DNA of 64,000 bases from CAZFLM01 sp964519955 (GCA_964519955.1 CAZFLM010000010.1:1-64000), one strand, 5' to 3'. Shown: positions 34,231 through 43,021, counted from the first letter of the stretch. Notes: generated by a model not told the origin, from the sequence alone. A program made the numbers and translations.

Positions 34231-35724
34231 CTAGCGCCCGGCCGTCTTCGCCCGCAGCGCCACGAAGCCCAGCGCCGGCACCTCGACCGACACGCCGCCC
34301 GCCTCCGTCACCGCCGCCGAGCCGGCCACCGGCGCTACCGCGTTCGGGTCCTCCCACGAGTTGGCCGCCTTCGGATCGGCGCCGCTGAGCACATCCACCC
34401 CGACGACCTGCGTGACGACCGCATCGGCGAGCTTCACGTCGAGGGTGACCGCGTCCGTCTGGCTGCGGTTGACGATGAATACGCCGAGCGCGCCGTCGTC
34501 CGCCAGGCACGCCGACACGTCCAGCACCGGCGTCTCGCCGCGCTCCCCGGCCTGGTACGTCGGCACATCGAGCGCGGTGCGCAGCGACTTGCCGGCCACG
34601 TGCTCCGACATGAGCGCCAGCGGGAAGTAGATGCTCTGAACCAGCAGGCCGTCCTTTCTGGTCAGCAGCGGGCCGATCACGTTCACGATCTGAGCGATAC
34701 ACGCGACCTTTACGATATCCGCGCGGCGCACGAACGCGTTCAGGTACTGCGCGCACACCAGGGCGTCCTCGAGGTTGTAGACCTCCTCGATGAGGTGCGG
34801 CGCCTTGGTCCATGCGCCGTCCATCTCCATCGCCTTGTACCAGACGTTCCACTCGTCGAAGGAGAGGTAGACCCGCTTGTCGGCGCGCTTCATGCCGCGG
34901 ACGTAGTCGAACAGGCCGGCGTAGTCCTGAATGATCCGCTCGATCTCGACGCCCTCGGCCAGGAACCACGCGGTGTCGTCGCGCCGGTTGTCGCTGTAGC
35001 GGTGCGCCGACACGTAGTGGATGTCGTTCCAGCAGTACTCCAGCACCGTTCGGTCATAGGTGAGATAGGTGGACATGCCGCGGCCGGACGAGCCACACGC
35101 AACCAACTCGATGGAGCGATCGAGGCCGCGCATCAGCTTGGCAGCCTGATCGGCCCGGCGGGCGTACTCCTCGGCCGGCACATGCCCGGCCTGCCACGGC
35201 CCGTCCATCTCGTTGCCCAGACACCAGACCTTGATGCCATACGGGTCGCGGTGGCCGTTCTCCGCGCGCATGTCTGCCCAGCATGTTCCGGCGGGCAGGT
35301 TGCAGTACTCCAGCAGCGCCGCCGCCTCGGGCGCCCCCTTCGTGCCCAGGTTCACCGCCATCATCGGCGCGGTGCCGGCGTCCTTGCACCACTCCACGAA
35401 CTCGTCGACGCCGAACGTGTTGGGCTCCAGGCTGCGCCACGCATAGTCCGGCCGCGCCGGGCGCTTCTCGCGAGGCCCGATGCCATCCGTCCAGTCGTAG
35501 TTGCTGACGAAGTTGCCGCCCGGGTAGCGCATGAGCGGCATGCGAAGCTTCCTGATCGCCGCCAGCACGTCCTTGCGGAAGCCGCGCTCGTCGGCCAGCG
35601 GGCTCTCGGGATCGTACATCCCCTCGTACACGCAGCGGCCCAGATGCTCCGCGAAACCGCTGAAGATGCGCCGGTCGATCTCCCCAGCGTGGTGCTGGGT
35701 ATCCAGATGCAGAACTGCTCGCAT
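34231..35724 (-). CDS. abfA: Intracellular alpha-L-arabinofuranosidase (GH51)
   Basis: 497 residues, the usual GH51 length, without a signal peptide. It releases terminal alpha-L-arabinofuranose from oligosaccharides. It begins with the beta-strand LDTQHHAGEIDRRIFSGFAEHLG. RYPGGNFVSNYDW is the conserved barrel segment, the acid/base Glu is in VWCLGNEMDGPW and the nucleophile Glu is in LSFDEWNVWY. The C-terminal 120 residues form the jelly-roll (VFIVNRSQTDAVTLDVKL). An arabinose-degrading role fits the araB/araD/isomerase genes beyond the toxin-antitoxin insert. The ATG at 35724 follows CACAGGAGTTCCACC. The repeat-rich region with the assembly gap separates it from the importer operon. Confidence 0.93.
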   Translation of the reverse strand: MRAVLHLDTQHHAGEIDRRIFSGFAEHLGRCVYEGMYDPESPLADERGFRKDVLAAIRKLRMPLMRYPGGNFVSNYDWTDGIGPREKRPARPDYAWRSLEPNTFGVDEFVEWCKDAGTAPMMAVNLGTKGAPEAAALLEYCNLPAGTCWADMRAENGHRDPYGIKVWCLGNEMDGPWQAGHVPAEEYARRADQAAKLMRGLDRSIELVACGSSGRGMSTYLTYDRTVLEYCWNDIHYVSAHRYSDNRRDDTAWFLAEGVEIERIIQDYAGLFDYVRGMKRADKRVYLSFDEWNVWYKAMEMDGAWTKAPHLIEEVYNLEDALVCAQYLNAFVRRADIVKVACIAQIVNVIGPLLTRKDGLLVQSIYFPLALMSEHVAGKSLRTALDVPTYQAGERGETPVLDVSACLADDGALGVFIVNRSQTDAVTLDVKLADAVVTQVVGVDVLSGADPKAANSWEDPNAVAPVAGSAAVTEAGGVSVEVPALGFVALRAKTAGR

Positions 35725-35742
35725 GGTGGAACTCCTGTGGAA

Positions 35743-35779
35743 GGCAGAAGTCAGTAGTCAGAAGCCAGAAGCAAGTAGA
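35743..35779. repeat. TTCTGACTTC-family degenerate repeat, second site
   Basis: Units such as GCAGAAGTCAG, TAGTCAGAAG, CCAGAAG and CAAGTAG follow each other, on the strand opposite to the TTCTGACTTC repeats in the centre of the element at 3247-3484. Together with the tandem repeat and gap to its right it fills the 357-nt gene-free stretch 35725-36081. Confidence 0.55.
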
Positions 35780-35812
35780 ACCGCGGGCGCTCCCGCGCGA
35801 CGCGTGTTCCCA

Positions 35813-36070
35813 GCGTCCGCAGGACGCCCGGCCGAAGGCCCGCCAGCCGGGTACTTCAGTGCCCGGCCGCCCGACGCAACGCAGCCCCCTCGCGTCCGCA
35901 GGACGCCCGGCCGAAGGCCCGCCAGCCGGGTACTTCAGTGCCCGGCNNNNNNNNNNNNNNNNNNNNNNNNNNNNNNNNNNNNNNNNNNNNNNNNNNNNNN
36001 NNNNNNNNNNNNNNNNNNNNNNNNNNNNNNNNNNNNNNNNNNNNNNCGCCCGACGCAACCCGGACGCCCC
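35813..36070. repeat. 79-bp tandem repeat containing a 100-N assembly gap
   Basis: The unit starts GCGTCCGCAGGACGCCCGGC. Copies at 35813-35891 and from 35892 are identical over the 55 nt that can be compared (35813-35867 and 35892-35946). N fills 35947-36046, exactly 100. Sequence resumes at 36047 with CGCCCGACGCAAC, the same phase of the unit as in copy 1, so at least three copies probably exist and the assembler broke on the array. The unit contains inverted parts (CCGGCCGAAGGCCCGCCAGCCGG). The unit length is not a multiple of 3, so it is not coding. Confidence 0.85.
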
Positions 36071-36081
36071 GCCAGCCCCCC

Positions 36082-37299
36082 CTACCCCCGCCCGGCGGTC
36101 CGGTACATCGTCATCACCTTCTCGGGCTCGACTTCCGCGAGGAGGTTGTGGATGTTGGTGAAGACGTAGCCGCCGTCCTTGCGCATGTAGGAGACGACCT
36201 CGGCAACCTGCCGCTCGACGTCCTCGACGGTGCCCGTTGCGACGGTGTGCTGGGTGTCGACGCCGCCGCCCCAGAACACGAGCCGGCGCCGCGCCCGGTC
36301 CTTCCACTCGCGGTAGCTGTGCCCGCCGGCCGGCCACTGAACGGGGTTCAGCACGTCGAAGCCGCTCTCCACGTAGAGATCCAGCATGTCGTAGACAGCG
36401 CCGCAGTTGTGCATGAAGACCTTGATGTCCGGCACGAGGCGGTGGATCTCGTCGTTCAGCCGGCGGTAGTACGGCAGGAAGAGCTTCTCATAGGTCTTCG
36501 GCGAGGCGATCGGCCCATTCTGCGTGCCCCAGTCGTCCGCAGTGGTCATCACGAGGTCCACGCAGTCCGCGATCTCGGGCAGCAGGGCGCGCACGTTGTA
36601 GATGGCGTTCTCGATGGTCAGCTCGTGCAGCTCGGCCACGTAGTCCGGCTCCAGCTTGCAGATGATGGGGAAGATGCCGATGCCGCAGAAGCCGCCGATG
36701 CCGATGCCCGCGCCGCACCAGTCGGCCAGGAACACGGCCCGGTCGGTGGAGGCGCGCACGCGCTTCGCGAGGTCCGTCCAGGTCTTGACGTGCTCGTCCC
36801 TGATTCGGCGGTTGGGCTGGTCCTTCTTGTACTGCTTCAGGTCGATGAGCGGGAGCGGCGCGTCCAGGTCGAGGAGCGGCTGGCCGCTGTGGTCCGCGTT
36901 GAACACGTGCGACGTGGGCGGCATGATGGAGCTGCCCCACTGCACCACGGTGCCGTCCTCGCGCGTCTCGAAGGCCTGCGGCGACTGGACCTGCGCCGGG
37001 AGCCGGCCCCCGAAGTCGTAGTCGTGCCACTTCTCCGGCTCCGGGAACGCGTTGGTGACGCCGCCGTCGATCGTCACCACGTCGCAGCCCAGCGCGTCGA
37101 GCACGTCCAGGTCTGGCAGCGCGAGCATCTGGCCGGTGTCGTGCACCTTGGGCAGGCGCGGCGGCAGCCCGAGCGCGGCCACCAGCTTAGGATAGGCGAA
37201 CGCGCTGATACCGGTCGAGCGCATGGCGCCCATGTCGCGCGGGACGATGTCGGTCTCTTCGAATGCCAGAGCGCGCAGGATGCGCTCACGAGAGGTCAT
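36082..37299 (-). CDS. Uroporphyrinogen decarboxylase-like (methyltransferase-type) protein
   Basis: 405 residues of the URO-D superfamily, which includes haem-pathway HemE and the MtaA/CmuA methylcobamide:thiol methyltransferases. It starts with SRERILRALAFEETDIVPRD, typical of the MtaA-like branch. The C-terminal barrel has FMHNCGAVYDMLDLY, where His-x-Cys is the zinc-binding pair of methyltransferase-type members, and LVFWGGGVDTQHTV. Genes of this branch are often next to sugar-import operons without a known role. Strong ribosome site AGGAGGCTGAGC. It follows the second permease gene by 21 nt on the importer operon. It is not likely to be HemE, because the HemE substrate-binding Arg/Asp pattern at the N-terminus is absent. 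Confidence 0.82.
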   Translation of the reverse strand: MTSRERILRALAFEETDIVPRDMGAMRSTGISAFAYPKLVAALGLPPRLPKVHDTGQMLALPDLDVLDALGCDVVTIDGGVTNAFPEPEKWHDYDFGGRLPAQVQSPQAFETREDGTVVQWGSSIMPPTSHVFNADHSGQPLLDLDAPLPLIDLKQYKKDQPNRRIRDEHVKTWTDLAKRVRASTDRAVFLADWCGAGIGIGGFCGIGIFPIICKLEPDYVAELHELTIENAIYNVRALLPEIADCVDLVMTTADDWGTQNGPIASPKTYEKLFLPYYRRLNDEIHRLVPDIKVFMHNCGAVYDMLDLYVESGFDVLNPVQWPAGGHSYREWKDRARRRLVFWGGGVDTQHTVATGTVEDVERQVAEVVSYMRKDGGYVFTNIHNLLAEVEPEKVMTMYRTAGRG

Positions 37300-37320
37300 G
37301 CTCAGCCTCCTGAGGCGTGG

Positions 37321-38169
37321 TTAGTCTTTGAGCCCGGTCAGGGCGATGCCCTGGATGATGTGGCGCTGGAACAGCAAGAACGCGACGACCACCGGCAGCG
37401 TGCAGAGGACGCTCGCCGCCAGCGTGAGACCGTACTCCGCATAATACGACGTCTGGAACAGGGCGATGCCCACCGGGAGAGTGTACCGGTCGACCGAGTC
37501 GAGGAAGACCAGGGGGCCGAGGAAATCGTTCCATGAGCCCACGAACGTGAAGATGCCCAACGTCGCGAGCGCGGGTTTGGAGAGCGGCAGCACCACGCGC
37601 TGAAAGATGCCCCACCGCGAGCACCCGTCCAGCGCCGCAGCCTCCTCCAGGTCTCGCGGGATGCCGAGGAAGAACTGGTGCAGCAGGAAGAAGCCGAACG
37701 CCCCCCCGCCCGCCGGGATGATGAGCGCGAGCGGGGTGTCGAGCCAGCCGAGGCGGTTGAGCAGCAGGTAGACCGGCACGAGGAGGATCTGGCCCGGCAC
37801 CATCAGCGTCGCAACGATCGCCACGAACACCCAGCGCTTGCCGGGCAGGTCCAGCCGCGCGAATGCGTAGGCCGCCGTCGAGCTGACCGCGAGCACCAGC
37901 GCCGTGACACACGTGGAGACGAACACGCTGTTCGCGAACCACCGGGCGATCGGGATCTCCTCGGGGTTGCCCAGGATCTCGCGGAAGTTGGCCAGCGTCG
38001 GCGCGCTCGGCAGGATGCCGCGGAAGTGCACGATCTCGGCGTCCGGCTTCAGCGACGTGATGAAGATGAGCAGGATGGGCGCGGCGAACACGAGCGCGCC
38101 GAGGGCAACCAGCGCCTCGACCAGCCACGATCGTGCTCTCCCCGTCCGGCGCGCTCGGCCCACCGTCAC
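37321..38169 (-). CDS. Sugar ABC transporter permease (MalG type)
   Basis: 282 residues, six membrane helices. The EAA loop that docks the ATPase reads EEAAALDGCSRWGIFQRVVLP. The protein ends LTGLKD, typical of MalG-like carbohydrate permeases, and the first periplasmic loop has ITSLKPDAEI. It pairs with the upstream permease to form the channel for the sugar bound by the lipoprotein encoded two genes earlier. The start is a GTG overlapping the upstream stop (GTGA). No ATPase gene is in the window, so a shared MsmK/UgpC-type ATPase from elsewhere is needed. Confidence 0.92.
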   Translation of the reverse strand: MTVGRARRTGRARSWLVEALVALGALVFAAPILLIFITSLKPDAEIVHFRGILPSAPTLANFREILGNPEEIPIARWFANSVFVSTCVTALVLAVSSTAAYAFARLDLPGKRWVFVAIVATLMVPGQILLVPVYLLLNRLGWLDTPLALIIPAGGGAFGFFLLHQFFLGIPRDLEEAAALDGCSRWGIFQRVVLPLSKPALATLGIFTFVGSWNDFLGPLVFLDSVDRYTLPVGIALFQTSYYAEYGLTLAASVLCTLPVVVAFLLFQRHIIQGIALTGLKD

Positions 38170-39038
38170 CTCTCCTTCATCAGGCGAAACTGCAGGAACG
38201 AGAACACCGCGATAACCACGAACAGAAGCCAACTCAGCGCCGCCGCGTAGCCCATGCGGTAGTTGTTGAAGGCGGTCTCGTAGATGTACTGCACGAGCGT
38301 GCGCGTGCTCAACTCCGGCCCGCCGCGCGTGATCATGTAGACCTGGCCGAACACCTGGAACGCCCCGATGATGTTCAGCACCATGACGAACAGGAGCACG
38401 GGGCGCAGCAGCGGAAGCGTCACGCAGCGGAAGCGCTGCCACCCGGTGGCGCCGTCGATCGCCGCGGCCTCGTGGTACTGCGGCGGAATGTTCTGCAGCC
38501 CGGCCAGCAGCACGACCATTGGCCCGCCGAGAGTCCACCAGAGCGTCATCAGCACGATGGACGGCATCGCCCAGGAGCTGTCGGTGATCCAGGGCACTTT
38601 GAGGCCAACAGGCGCCAGGGCCGCGTTGAAGAGGCCGAACTCGCTGTTGTAGAACCAGCGCCAGAGGATGCCCGCCACGCTGATGGTCAGCACGGTCGGC
38701 AGGAAGTAGGCCGCCCGGTACATCGCCTGGCGCCGGTGCTTCACGGCCTGCAGCCCCACTGCCACCAGCAGCGCGACGCCGACCGTAAGCGGCACCGCCA
38801 TCACGACGAACTTGACCGTGGCCAGCACCGCGCGCCACATGTACGGGTCGGCCAGCGCCTCGCCGTAGTTCGCGCCCCCGGTGAAGCGGGGCGGCGCGGG
38901 CGAGAGCAGCTCCCAGCGGAACAGGCTCAGCACCAGGCCGTAGACGAGCGGGAACACGACGAACGTGCCGAAGAGCGCCAGAAACGGCAGCGCGAAGAGA
39001 TAGCCCGACCATCGGTGGAGGGCGCGGCGGCTGGTCAT
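38166..39038 (-). CDS. Sugar ABC transporter permease (MalF/UgpA type)
   Basis: 290 residues, six membrane helices: first LFALPFLALFGTFVVFPLVYG, then VKFVVMAVPLTVGVALLVAV. The EAA loop is YHEAAAIDGATGWQRFRCVTLP, which contacts the ATPase. FGQVYMITRGGPELST is the typical MalF-like loop before the last helices. It is the partner of the MalG-type permease encoded next. The ATG at 39038 overlaps the stop of the binding-protein gene (ATGA) and was preferred to in-frame starts inside that gene. Confidence 0.92.
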   Translation of the reverse strand: MTSRRALHRWSGYLFALPFLALFGTFVVFPLVYGLVLSLFRWELLSPAPPRFTGGANYGEALADPYMWRAVLATVKFVVMAVPLTVGVALLVAVGLQAVKHRRQAMYRAAYFLPTVLTISVAGILWRWFYNSEFGLFNAALAPVGLKVPWITDSSWAMPSIVLMTLWWTLGGPMVVLLAGLQNIPPQYHEAAAIDGATGWQRFRCVTLPLLRPVLLFVMVLNIIGAFQVFGQVYMITRGGPELSTRTLVQYIYETAFNNYRMGYAAALSWLLFVVIAVFSFLQFRLMKER

Positions 39039-40339
39039 CGGTTCGTCGCCCCCTCTCGCACGGCATCTGCCCGGGCCGCCCGCTCGCGCGCCATGATGCG
39101 GTTCACGTTGGCCTCCGCAACCGCGAGCGCCTGCTCGGGCGGCGCCGTGCCGCGCAGCACCTTCTCGATGCACAGGTCCAGCTCAGTCTGGAACTCGAAG
39201 ATGAACGGAAGGCGCGGCAGGTAGGTCACGCGGCCGACCTGCTGCGCGAAGGCGGACTGGACCGGCATGGCGCGGAACCGCGGCGTCGCGCGCAGGCTCT
39301 TGCGCACCGGGATCTGCCCGCCCTCCGCCCAGTCGAGGCTGTGGTCGGACAGGTACTTGGCGAACCGCCAGGTCGCCTCCAGCTCAGGCCCCTTCAGATC
39401 GGACCGCATGCAGAGGTTGTGCGAATCGGCCCAAACGCGCGGCTCGGGGCCCATCTGCGGCACCGGCGCGCCGGCGAAGTCGAGGTCGGTCTGCTTCTGC
39501 AGGTCCGCGAGCATGTAGATCCCCTCGAAGACGATGCCGACCTTGCCCTGCCGGAAGCCGATCCAGGCATCGAAGTTCTCGGGCGGCGGCGCGCACTTGT
39601 GCTTGCGGATGATGTCGGCGCAGAACCGCAGGGCCGCCGCATTCCGCGGGTTGTTCATGATGCAGCGCGCCTGGTCCGGCGTGAAGAACTCGCCCCCGAA
39701 CTGCCGCATGACCGTGTAGCAGTTGGATTCCCAGTTCGTGAAGACGAAGCCCCACTGGTCGGGCCGGCCGCCGGCGCCGGGCTTCGTCATGCGCCGGATC
39801 GCGTCGAGGAACTCGGCCTGCGTTACCGGCGGCTTCGGCTCGCCCTTCGCGTCCACGATGCCTGCCTCGCGGAAGAGGCGGCGGTTGTAGTACATGCCCA
39901 TCGCGTGGACGTCGAGGGGCAGGCCGTAGTGCTTGCCGCCGAACTCCACCGCGCGCCAGACGTTGGCGTCGATGTCCGCCGTGTCGATGCCCTCGCGCCC
40001 CGCGATCACGTCGTCATTCGGCCTGGCGAACCCGGCCAACGCGAACCGCTGGATGGCCCGCGTGTGGACGACGAACAACTCCGGCGCGCGGTGCCCGATG
40101 CCTGCCACGAAGAGCTTGTTGTAGTACGTCGACCAGTCCATCCGCTGCATGAGCACGTGGATGCCGGGGTTCTCTGCATTGAAGCGCTGGACCATGCGCA
40201 GCATCGTGCGGCCGTCCGGCCCGGTGAACCCGTTCCAGAAGCGCACGGTGACGACGCGCTGCCCGCGCGGGCCGCACCCGCATCCGAGCAGCGCCACCAT
40301 GGCCAAGCAGAAGCCGATCGCCCGCGAGCAGGCGCGCAT
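39035..40339 (-). CDS. Sugar-binding lipoprotein of an ABC importer
   Basis: 434 residues of the family 1 extracellular solute-binding proteins. A lipoprotein signal ends LLGC with Cys20 as the lipidated residue, so it is tethered outside the cytoplasmic membrane. VRFWNGFTGPDGRTMLRMVQRFN is the usual first strand and helix, and the two-lobed fold continues to YGLPLDVHAMGMYYNRRLF and WGFVFTNWESNCYTV. It delivers an oligosaccharide, by context from arabinan or arabinogalactan, to the two permeases. The ATG at 40339 follows GGAGGAGGATAGGC. A longer in-frame start would translate the dispersed hairpin repeat at 40385-40412. Confidence 0.9.
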   Translation of the reverse strand: MRACSRAIGFCLAMVALLGCGCGPRGQRVVTVRFWNGFTGPDGRTMLRMVQRFNAENPGIHVLMQRMDWSTYYNKLFVAGIGHRAPELFVVHTRAIQRFALAGFARPNDDVIAGREGIDTADIDANVWRAVEFGGKHYGLPLDVHAMGMYYNRRLFREAGIVDAKGEPKPPVTQAEFLDAIRRMTKPGAGGRPDQWGFVFTNWESNCYTVMRQFGGEFFTPDQARCIMNNPRNAAALRFCADIIRKHKCAPPPENFDAWIGFRQGKVGIVFEGIYMLADLQKQTDLDFAGAPVPQMGPEPRVWADSHNLCMRSDLKGPELEATWRFAKYLSDHSLDWAEGGQIPVRKSLRATPRFRAMPVQSAFAQQVGRVTYLPRLPFIFEFQTELDLCIEKVLRGTAPPEQALAVAEANVNRIMARERAARADAVREGATNR

Positions 40340-40384
40340 CGAGCCTATCCTCCTCCCCCGAACTGGGTCGCCCAAGGGAGCCGC

Positions 40385-40412
40385 GGTGGGATGGGCCTCC
40401 GTGCCCGTCCGG
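40385..40412. repeat. Dispersed ACGGAG-loop hairpin repeat, minus orientation
   Basis: On the minus strand this is GGACGGGC, loop ACGGAG, GCCCATCCC, nearly identical to the copy at 46825-46850 including the flanking GAACTGG-type sequence. It lies in the divergent space between the binding-protein gene and the plus-strand gene at 40567. Confidence 0.7.
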
Positions 40413-40497
40413 TACAACCCATGCCCAGGTCGAGCCGGCGCCCATCGTCGCGCCCAACGTTCGCGCCGGGCAGGCCGACATCCTCCCACCGCGCGCC

Positions 40498-40526
40498 TTG
40501 ACACGGTGCCGGCCGCCTGCCAGAAT
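40498..40526 (+). promoter_or_regulatory. Sigma-70-type promoter
   Basis: A perfect TTGACA (40498-40503), 17 bp, then CAGAAT (40521-40526). The start site would be near 40533, placing the ATG at 40567 behind a leader of about 34 nt with GGAAGG as ribosome site. Confidence 0.82.
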
Positions 40527-40566
40527 TGGGCCGCAAGACACCCACCTGGAAGGTAGACACTGGACG

Positions 40567-41055
40567 ATGGAACTCACGGGAGCGATGGCCGGCTTCTTCG
40601 CGGCGCACGCCGTCTGGTGCGTCATGGACGGCGAGACCCTCACGCCGATCCTGGCCTACGAAGGCGCCGACGGCAAGCGGCACATGCACCGCGTCGAGGC
40701 GCAGAGCATGGAGGTGGCGGTGCAGGCGGGCCGCGCCTGGCTGGACCGCAACGACACGGAGGCGTCGCGCGCCCTGATCGTCTACGACGGCTACATCACG
40801 CTGGAGAGCGGGCGGACCGACGCGCTGGTGGTGGATGTGCGCTCCTACGTGAACGACCCCGCCCACCTGATCGTAGCGATCCCCTACCGCCACGCATCCA
40901 AGCCTGGCGGGTTCGCCGTCCACCGCCCCAAGATCCTCCTCGCGGAGGGGCCCGGCCTGGATGTCTCCACGTTCACCCAGGCCTTCTACGCCGGCGTAGC
41001 CAGCCACGACGAGGCCGCACCCGTCTGGGAGAAGCACCTCGACCGGAGCGTGTGA
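40567..41055 (+). CDS. Uncharacterised small protein
   Basis: 162 residues, no signal peptide. I recognise no family. It is an alpha/beta pattern: GFFAAHAVWCVMDGETLTPILAYE, then a helix (MEVAVQAGRAWLDRN), strands around ALIVYDGYITLESGRTDALVVDVRSY and HLIVAIPYR, and a C-terminal helix. The ATG at 40567 is preceded by a consensus promoter and GGAAGG; the longer frame from 40498 would start inside the -35. It is transcribed alone, divergent from the sugar importer and convergent with the GH127 gene. Confidence 0.7.
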   Translation: MELTGAMAGFFAAHAVWCVMDGETLTPILAYEGADGKRHMHRVEAQSMEVAVQAGRAWLDRNDTEASRALIVYDGYITLESGRTDALVVDVRSYVNDPAHLIVAIPYRHASKPGGFAVHRPKILLAEGPGLDVSTFTQAFYAGVASHDEAAPVWEKHLDRSV

Positions 41056-41075
41056 GCGCCCCGACGAACGGCTCC

Positions 41076-41098
41076 GGAACCACAGATGAACACGGATG
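41076..41098. repeat. Dispersed repeat GGAACCRCAGATGAACRCGGATG, copy 2
   Basis: Reads GGAACCACAGATGAACACGGATG on the plus strand, in the 139-nt gap between convergent genes. It matches the copy at 31601-31623 at 21 of 23 positions. Confidence 0.6.
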
Positions 41099-41194
41099 CG
41101 CCGGGATGGCCGCACCGCCCGACGCCGCGTCTCCGCATCGCCAGGCGCGGCGCCCTATCAGGAGCCTTCCACCGCCAATCCCCGACCGCCTGCC

Positions 41195-43021
41195 CTACTC
41201 CTCTCGCACCGGGAAGTACACCGTGTACGGCTGGTCGACAACCGCGTGGAGCGGGATGAAGCGGAGGCCCATGCGCTGGTTGACGGCGCGGTAGCCGGGG
41301 AGCCAGACGCCCCACTCGCGCTCGTTGTCCGGGGCCAGCATCGTCTCGGGCCGCGCCGGATCACCCACCAGCGTCCTCTCCTCACCGCAGAGGCCCGCCA
41401 GAGCGACCGGGCCGTCGACGAACGCCACGGTGCCGGGCTCGTCCGGAATGGCGTGGGTGCGCAGCGCCGTCGGCAGCACCACGCGGATCGTGTCATCCGA
41501 CCACGTGCGGCGCACCGAGGCGAACGAGCCGGGCGCCGCGTCGATCGTGACGTCGTCTCCGTTCACGGTGATGCGCGGCTTGCCGGCCAGCCACCCCGGC
41601 AGCCGGATCTTCAGCGCGAACTCGGCCGGCCTCTCGCAGCGCACCTTCAGCTCGAACCACCAGTAGCGCGGGCGATGGCGCTGGCCGGCGGGCGCCTCGT
41701 TGTCGCTCGACGAGCCGCGCGAGGGCGCCGTCGCGAGCGATACGGTGACAGGCGTCCCGTCTGGCGCATCCCAGCGCGCCTCGGAGGGAATGTACTGCGC
41801 CAGCACGAGCCCGTCGGCGTCCGAGAACCAGGTCCACTCGGGATACGCGGCGTGCGCCTGAACTAGCGTGCCGTGGCAGCACCAGAAGTCGCGCGTCGGG
41901 TGGCCCCACACCTTGCGGGCGCCGGGCTCCAGGGGCAGGAAGTAGGCCACCATGCCCGTGCCCGGGTGCTGCTGCGCCAGGACGCCGTTGTAGAGGTTCC
42001 GCTCGATGTAGTCCTGGTACTCGGGCTTCGCCGTCCAGCGGAACAGGTAGTTCGCGAGCCGGATCATGTTGTAGACCGTGCAGAACTCCTGGTTCTTGTC
42101 ACCGCGCCGCGCAGCGTACTCGAACGGAGGCGTCCAGATCTCGCCGGAGGTCTGGCCGCCCGTGCAGAAGGTGCCGCGGTCCGTCACGGCGCACTTCCAG
42201 TAGGCCTCCACGATCCGCCGCCAGCGCTCGTCGCCGGTCACCTCGTAGGCGCGCGCGGCCCCCTGCGCCTCGGGGATCGTGGTGTTCGCGTGCATGTTCG
42301 TCAGCGGGTCCGCGCCGGCAAGCAGTGGGTCGAAGAGGCGCGGGCGGGTGTAGCGCTCCATCAGCTCGCGGTGCTCGGGCTTGCCGGAGATGCCGTAGAG
42401 GTCCGCCCAGGCCTCCAGCATGCCGCCGGTCTCGTAGTCGAGCACATCGTCGAACTGCTCACGCGTGAAGCCTGCCGACCACCGGTGGAACCGGCGCGAG
42501 AAGCGGTCCGCCACTTCCAGCGCCTGCTCGCTCCGCGCGTAGACCGCCATGTCGACCAGGCCCATCAGCGTCTTGTGCAGCGTGTAGTGCGGCGCCCAGA
42601 TGCGCTTGCGCGGCAGCTCGCCGGAGATCCAGTAGAGGAACTTCTCGGGGATGGAAGCCACCCACTCGCCGCCGTTGCTCTCCTGGCAGCGGGCCAACTC
42701 GCTCACGATGGCGTCGGCGCGCCCCTTCAGCTCCGCGTCGCCGATTGCGGCGTAGGTCCGGGCCGCGCCGGAGAGCCAGTGGCCCAGGAAGTGGCCGCGC
42801 AACTGGCACGTGGGCGACTCCCAGCCCCAGTGGAGGTCCTCGAGGTGGTCGTCCGCCTCGGGCACGCGGTTCTGGAGACCGGCCTCCTGCAGGTAGGGCT
42901 GGAGCAGCGCCTCGCTCCGCAGGCTCAGCAGGTATCGCCGGTTCAGCTCGAACCGGTGCTTGAACGGACCGTCTGCGAGCCGCACCCGCGCCGGCTCGGT
43001 CGGCCTCATGGCATACTCCAT
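41195..43021 (-). CDS. GH127 beta-L-arabinofuranosidase-type glycosidase
   Basis: About 608 residues of the GH127/DUF1680 family, whose founder HypBA1 uses a zinc-bound cysteine as nucleophile. The diagnostic residues are present: NQEFCTVYNM (Glu-x-Cys zinc ligands) and DFWCCHGT (Cys381-Cys382, one zinc ligand and one nucleophile). The alpha/alpha barrel is seen in CQLRGHFLGHWLSGAARTYA, APHYTLHKTLMGLVDM and ALEVADRFSRRFHRW, with C-terminal beta domains after KIRLPGWL. There is no signal peptide, so it is intracellular. It likely frees L-arabinose from beta-linked arabino-oligosaccharides. The ATG at 43021 follows GGAGGACGCT. Nearby alternative starts (43099, 43009) cannot be excluded. Confidence 0.88.
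   Translation of the reverse strand: MEYAMRPTEPARVRLADGPFKHRFELNRRYLLSLRSEALLQPYLQEAGLQNRVPEADDHLEDLHWGWESPTCQLRGHFLGHWLSGAARTYAAIGDAELKGRADAIVSELARCQESNGGEWVASIPEKFLYWISGELPRKRIWAPHYTLHKTLMGLVDMAVYARSEQALEVADRFSRRFHRWSAGFTREQFDDVLDYETGGMLEAWADLYGISGKPEHRELMERYTRPRLFDPLLAGADPLTNMHANTTIPEAQGAARAYEVTGDERWRRIVEAYWKCAVTDRGTFCTGGQTSGEIWTPPFEYAARRGDKNQEFCTVYNMIRLANYLFRWTAKPEYQDYIERNLYNGVLAQQHPGTGMVAYFLPLEPGARKVWGHPTRDFWCCHGTLVQAHAAYPEWTWFSDADGLVLAQYIPSEARWDAPDGTPVTVSLATAPSRGSSSDNEAPAGQRHRPRYWWFELKVRCERPAEFALKIRLPGWLAGKPRITVNGDDVTIDAAPGSFASVRRTWSDDTIRVVLPTALRTHAIPDEPGTVAFVDGPVALAGLCGEERTLVGDPARPETMLAPDNEREWGVWLPGYRAVNQRMGLRFIPLHAVVDQPYTVYFPVREE

Noticed and set aside
35938..36160. Open frames running through the N gap
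   Set aside because: They are created by N codons. The repeat unit of 79 bp shifts frame in every copy.
36082..37299. HemE of the haem pathway
   Set aside because: The sequence is of the MtaA-like branch with a His-x-Cys zinc pair and lies in a sugar-import operon without haem genes.
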